Source of the DNA: Planctomycetota bacterium
GTDB taxonomy: Bacteria > Planctomycetota > Phycisphaerae > UBA1845 > PWPN01
Length of the DNA: 7,271 nucleotides
Direction of reading: 5' to 3'
Assembly (NCBI GenBank): GCA_016209665.1
Contig: JACQVT010000701.1
Coordinates: forward strand, 1-7,271
Shown here: positions 6,130 to 7,271 of the stretch, one piece after another
How positions within the stretch are numbered: the first letter of the stretch is position 1
Layout of the letters: each line of letters begins with the position of its first letter
Program-made: the position numbers and the translations under genes
The notes under the pieces: model-generated
What the model was told of the DNA's origin: nothing
The model's input: the letters and a program-made list of their open reading frames with translations, nothing else
Database searches by the model: none

Positions 6130-7188
6130 TCAACGGCCGGGGCCGCCGTCGTAAGGCTGTTCCTCACCGGATCGCAGTTCCTCCCGGGCCTGCTCCACTA
6201 CCCCGCGGCATTTCTGCGCGGTCTGCGGCCCGACCATCGCGTCGAGGCTGGGGTTGAGCACGCAGTCGATCACGCCGGTGGCGACGGTCTGCGACTCGAC
6301 GCGAGGCTTGTACGTGCCCGCCCGGACCTGCCGGGCGACGCGCAGGAAGGCCTCGTCGACGCGAATGACGGCCGACGCCAGCACCTTGCTGGTGGCCGTC
6401 GTGCCGTTCTGGTCGCGGTTGGCGCCGAACACGAACACCGGCGCGCCGCCGGCGTGCTGCTCGACCGCCTCGAACACGCCGCGGCTGGCCGCGTCGGCGT
6501 TCTGGAACAGCACGTCGATCGTGCAGGGGTCACTCGTGCCCAGCAGGGCCTGGGTCTTGACCTTGGCGGCGGCGGAGTCCTCCCACGGGTTGACGCCGTT
6601 GATGTAGACGGGCTCGCGGACGCGGCCGTCGGAGCGGTACTTGAGGAACCCGCTGCGGAACCCGTGATAGCACAGCTCGACCGGCGGCACCTGCTGGGCG
6701 GCGATGAAGCCGACGCAGCCGGTCTGGCTGACCTGGGCGGCCACCGCCCCGCACAAATAGGCCGCCTCGCCGAGTTGGTACACGATGCTGCCGAAGTCGT
6801 CGCTCGGCTGGTCGTAGCCGCTGACGATGAACGTCGTGGCCGGGAAGTCGGCGGCGATCTCCTTGACCGGCTGGTTGAACTCGTAGCCGTGGCAGATCAC
6901 GAGGGCGTAGCCGTTGCGGGCGTAGTCGCGGAGGGCGGCCTTGCGCTGGGAGGCGGCGACGTTCTCGATGACGCTGACCGGTTCGACGAGTTTCAGTTCG
7001 CGGCCGATGCGCACCGCTCCCCCCTTGGCGCTGTAGTACCACCCGGCGTCGGCGGTCGAGCCAGGGATGCCCACGGCCACCTTGAAAGTGCCCGGCCCGC
7101 CCGGCGCCGGCCGGCTCGCGGGCGATCGGCCACAGCCGACCGGCATCGCGAGAAGGGCCACACACAAGATGAAAACCCGCGTCAGCAT
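6130..7188 (-). CDS. BMP/PnrA-family ABC transporter substrate-binding lipoprotein
   Basis: This is the extracytoplasmic binding protein of a BMP-family ABC importer; known relatives bind purine nucleosides (PnrA/BmpA) or other small ligands. With the ATG at 7188 the protein has 352 residues, normal for the family. Residues 1-19 form a lipoprotein-type signal (short Arg-containing start, hydrophobic core FILCVALLAM, then VGC with C19 as the likely lipidated cysteine). The -3 position of the lipobox is Pro, which is atypical. Family landmarks follow: FKVAVG (35-40), DAGWYYSAKGG (47-57), ALVICHGYEF (95-104), YQLGEAAYLCGAVAA (137-151), NPWED (200-204), DVLFQNAD (225-232) and VFVFGANRDQN (251-261). 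A TTG at 7221 would add 11 polar residues in front of the signal and has no Shine-Dalgarno sequence, so ATG 7188 is preferred, although its own AAGGA lies rather far upstream (13 nt). The matching ATPase and permease lie about 4 kb downstream on the same strand. The ligand is not identifiable. Confidence 0.9.
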   Translation of the reverse strand: MLTRVFILCVALLAMPVGCGRSPASRPAPGGPGTFKVAVGIPGSTADAGWYYSAKGGAVRIGRELKLVEPVSVIENVAASQRKAALRDYARNGYALVICHGYEFNQPVKEIAADFPATTFIVSGYDQPSDDFGSIVYQLGEAAYLCGAVAAQVSQTGCVGFIAAQQVPPVELCYHGFRSGFLKYRSDGRVREPVYINGVNPWEDSAAAKVKTQALLGTSDPCTIDVLFQNADAASRGVFEAVEQHAGGAPVFVFGANRDQNGTTATSKVLASAVIRVDEAFLRVARQVRAGTYKPRVESQTVATGVIDCVLNPSLDAMVGPQTAQKCRGVVEQAREELRSGEEQPYDGGPGR

Positions 7189-7234
7189 CCTACCGCCAGA
7201 ATCCTTCGTCGACTGCTCCAAGAGGAATCCAGAG

Positions 7235-7260
7235 TGAATCGTTTGACCCGATGCGATTCA
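7235..7260. promoter_or_regulatory. Inverted repeat upstream of the binding-protein gene, possible operator
   Basis: Perfect 7-bp arms TGAATCG (7235-7241) and CGATTCA (7254-7260) are separated by 12 bp, about 46 bp upstream of the ATG at 7188. The geometry would suit a dimeric regulator or a transcript hairpin. An arm this short could also arise by chance. Confidence 0.25.
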
Positions 7261-7271
7261 ACCAGCACGAA

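Noticed and set aside
7222..7271. TTGAAT-17 bp-TTCACT as a promoter for the binding-protein gene
   Set aside because: Only 4 of 6 and 3 of 6 consensus matches, in a 50-bp strip at the window edge; too weak to list.

Overview
The window is a GC-rich segment in which every convincing gene lies on the minus strand, so transcription runs from high to low coordinates. The gene mix is a DUF1501 Tat-exported protein, a short secreted ceramidase-like protein and a DegT-family aminotransferase with no sugar-nucleotide genes beside it. That mix is characteristic of Planctomycetota, most likely a Phycisphaerae- or Pirellulales-like lineage or a metagenome-assembled relative. This taxonomic statement is inferred from gene content only.

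Layout in order of transcription: (1) 7188-6130, a BMP/PnrA-family substrate-binding lipoprotein; (2) 6087-4687, a secreted neutral/alkaline ceramidase-like hydrolase; (3) a 144-nt gap (4543-4686) holding a palindromic repeat and a promoter-like sequence; (4) 4542-3316, a PLP-dependent DegT/DnrJ/EryC1/StrS aminotransferase; (5) 3305-2124, a DUF1501 protein with a Tat motif, whose N-terminal coding region contains a second copy of the same repeat; (6) 2085-511, a double-domain ABC ATPase of the BMP (nucleoside-type) transporter family, interrupted by an in-frame TGA at 1671-1669; (7) 538-1, the N-terminal part of the partner permease, overlapping the ATPase by 28 nt and cut by the window edge.

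The binding protein, ATPase and permease together make one importer of the BMP/NupNOPQ/BmpDEFG type. The unusual point is that three genes (ceramidase-like, aminotransferase, DUF1501) sit between the binding protein and the rest of the transporter. One plausible reading is a scavenging locus, in which secreted proteins release or handle an amide- or amine-containing compound that the importer takes up. The substrate cannot be read from the sequence. The in-frame stop in the ATPase means the importer may be broken, or the stop may be a sequencing or assembly error.

The two 37-nt repeat copies match at 35 of 37 positions, lie in opposite orientations, and centre on a perfect GACCGGCT/AGCCGGTC hairpin. 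They look like a dispersed REP-like element. No RNA genes, CRISPR arrays or insertion sequences were seen. No stretch longer than 300 bases is without a gene.
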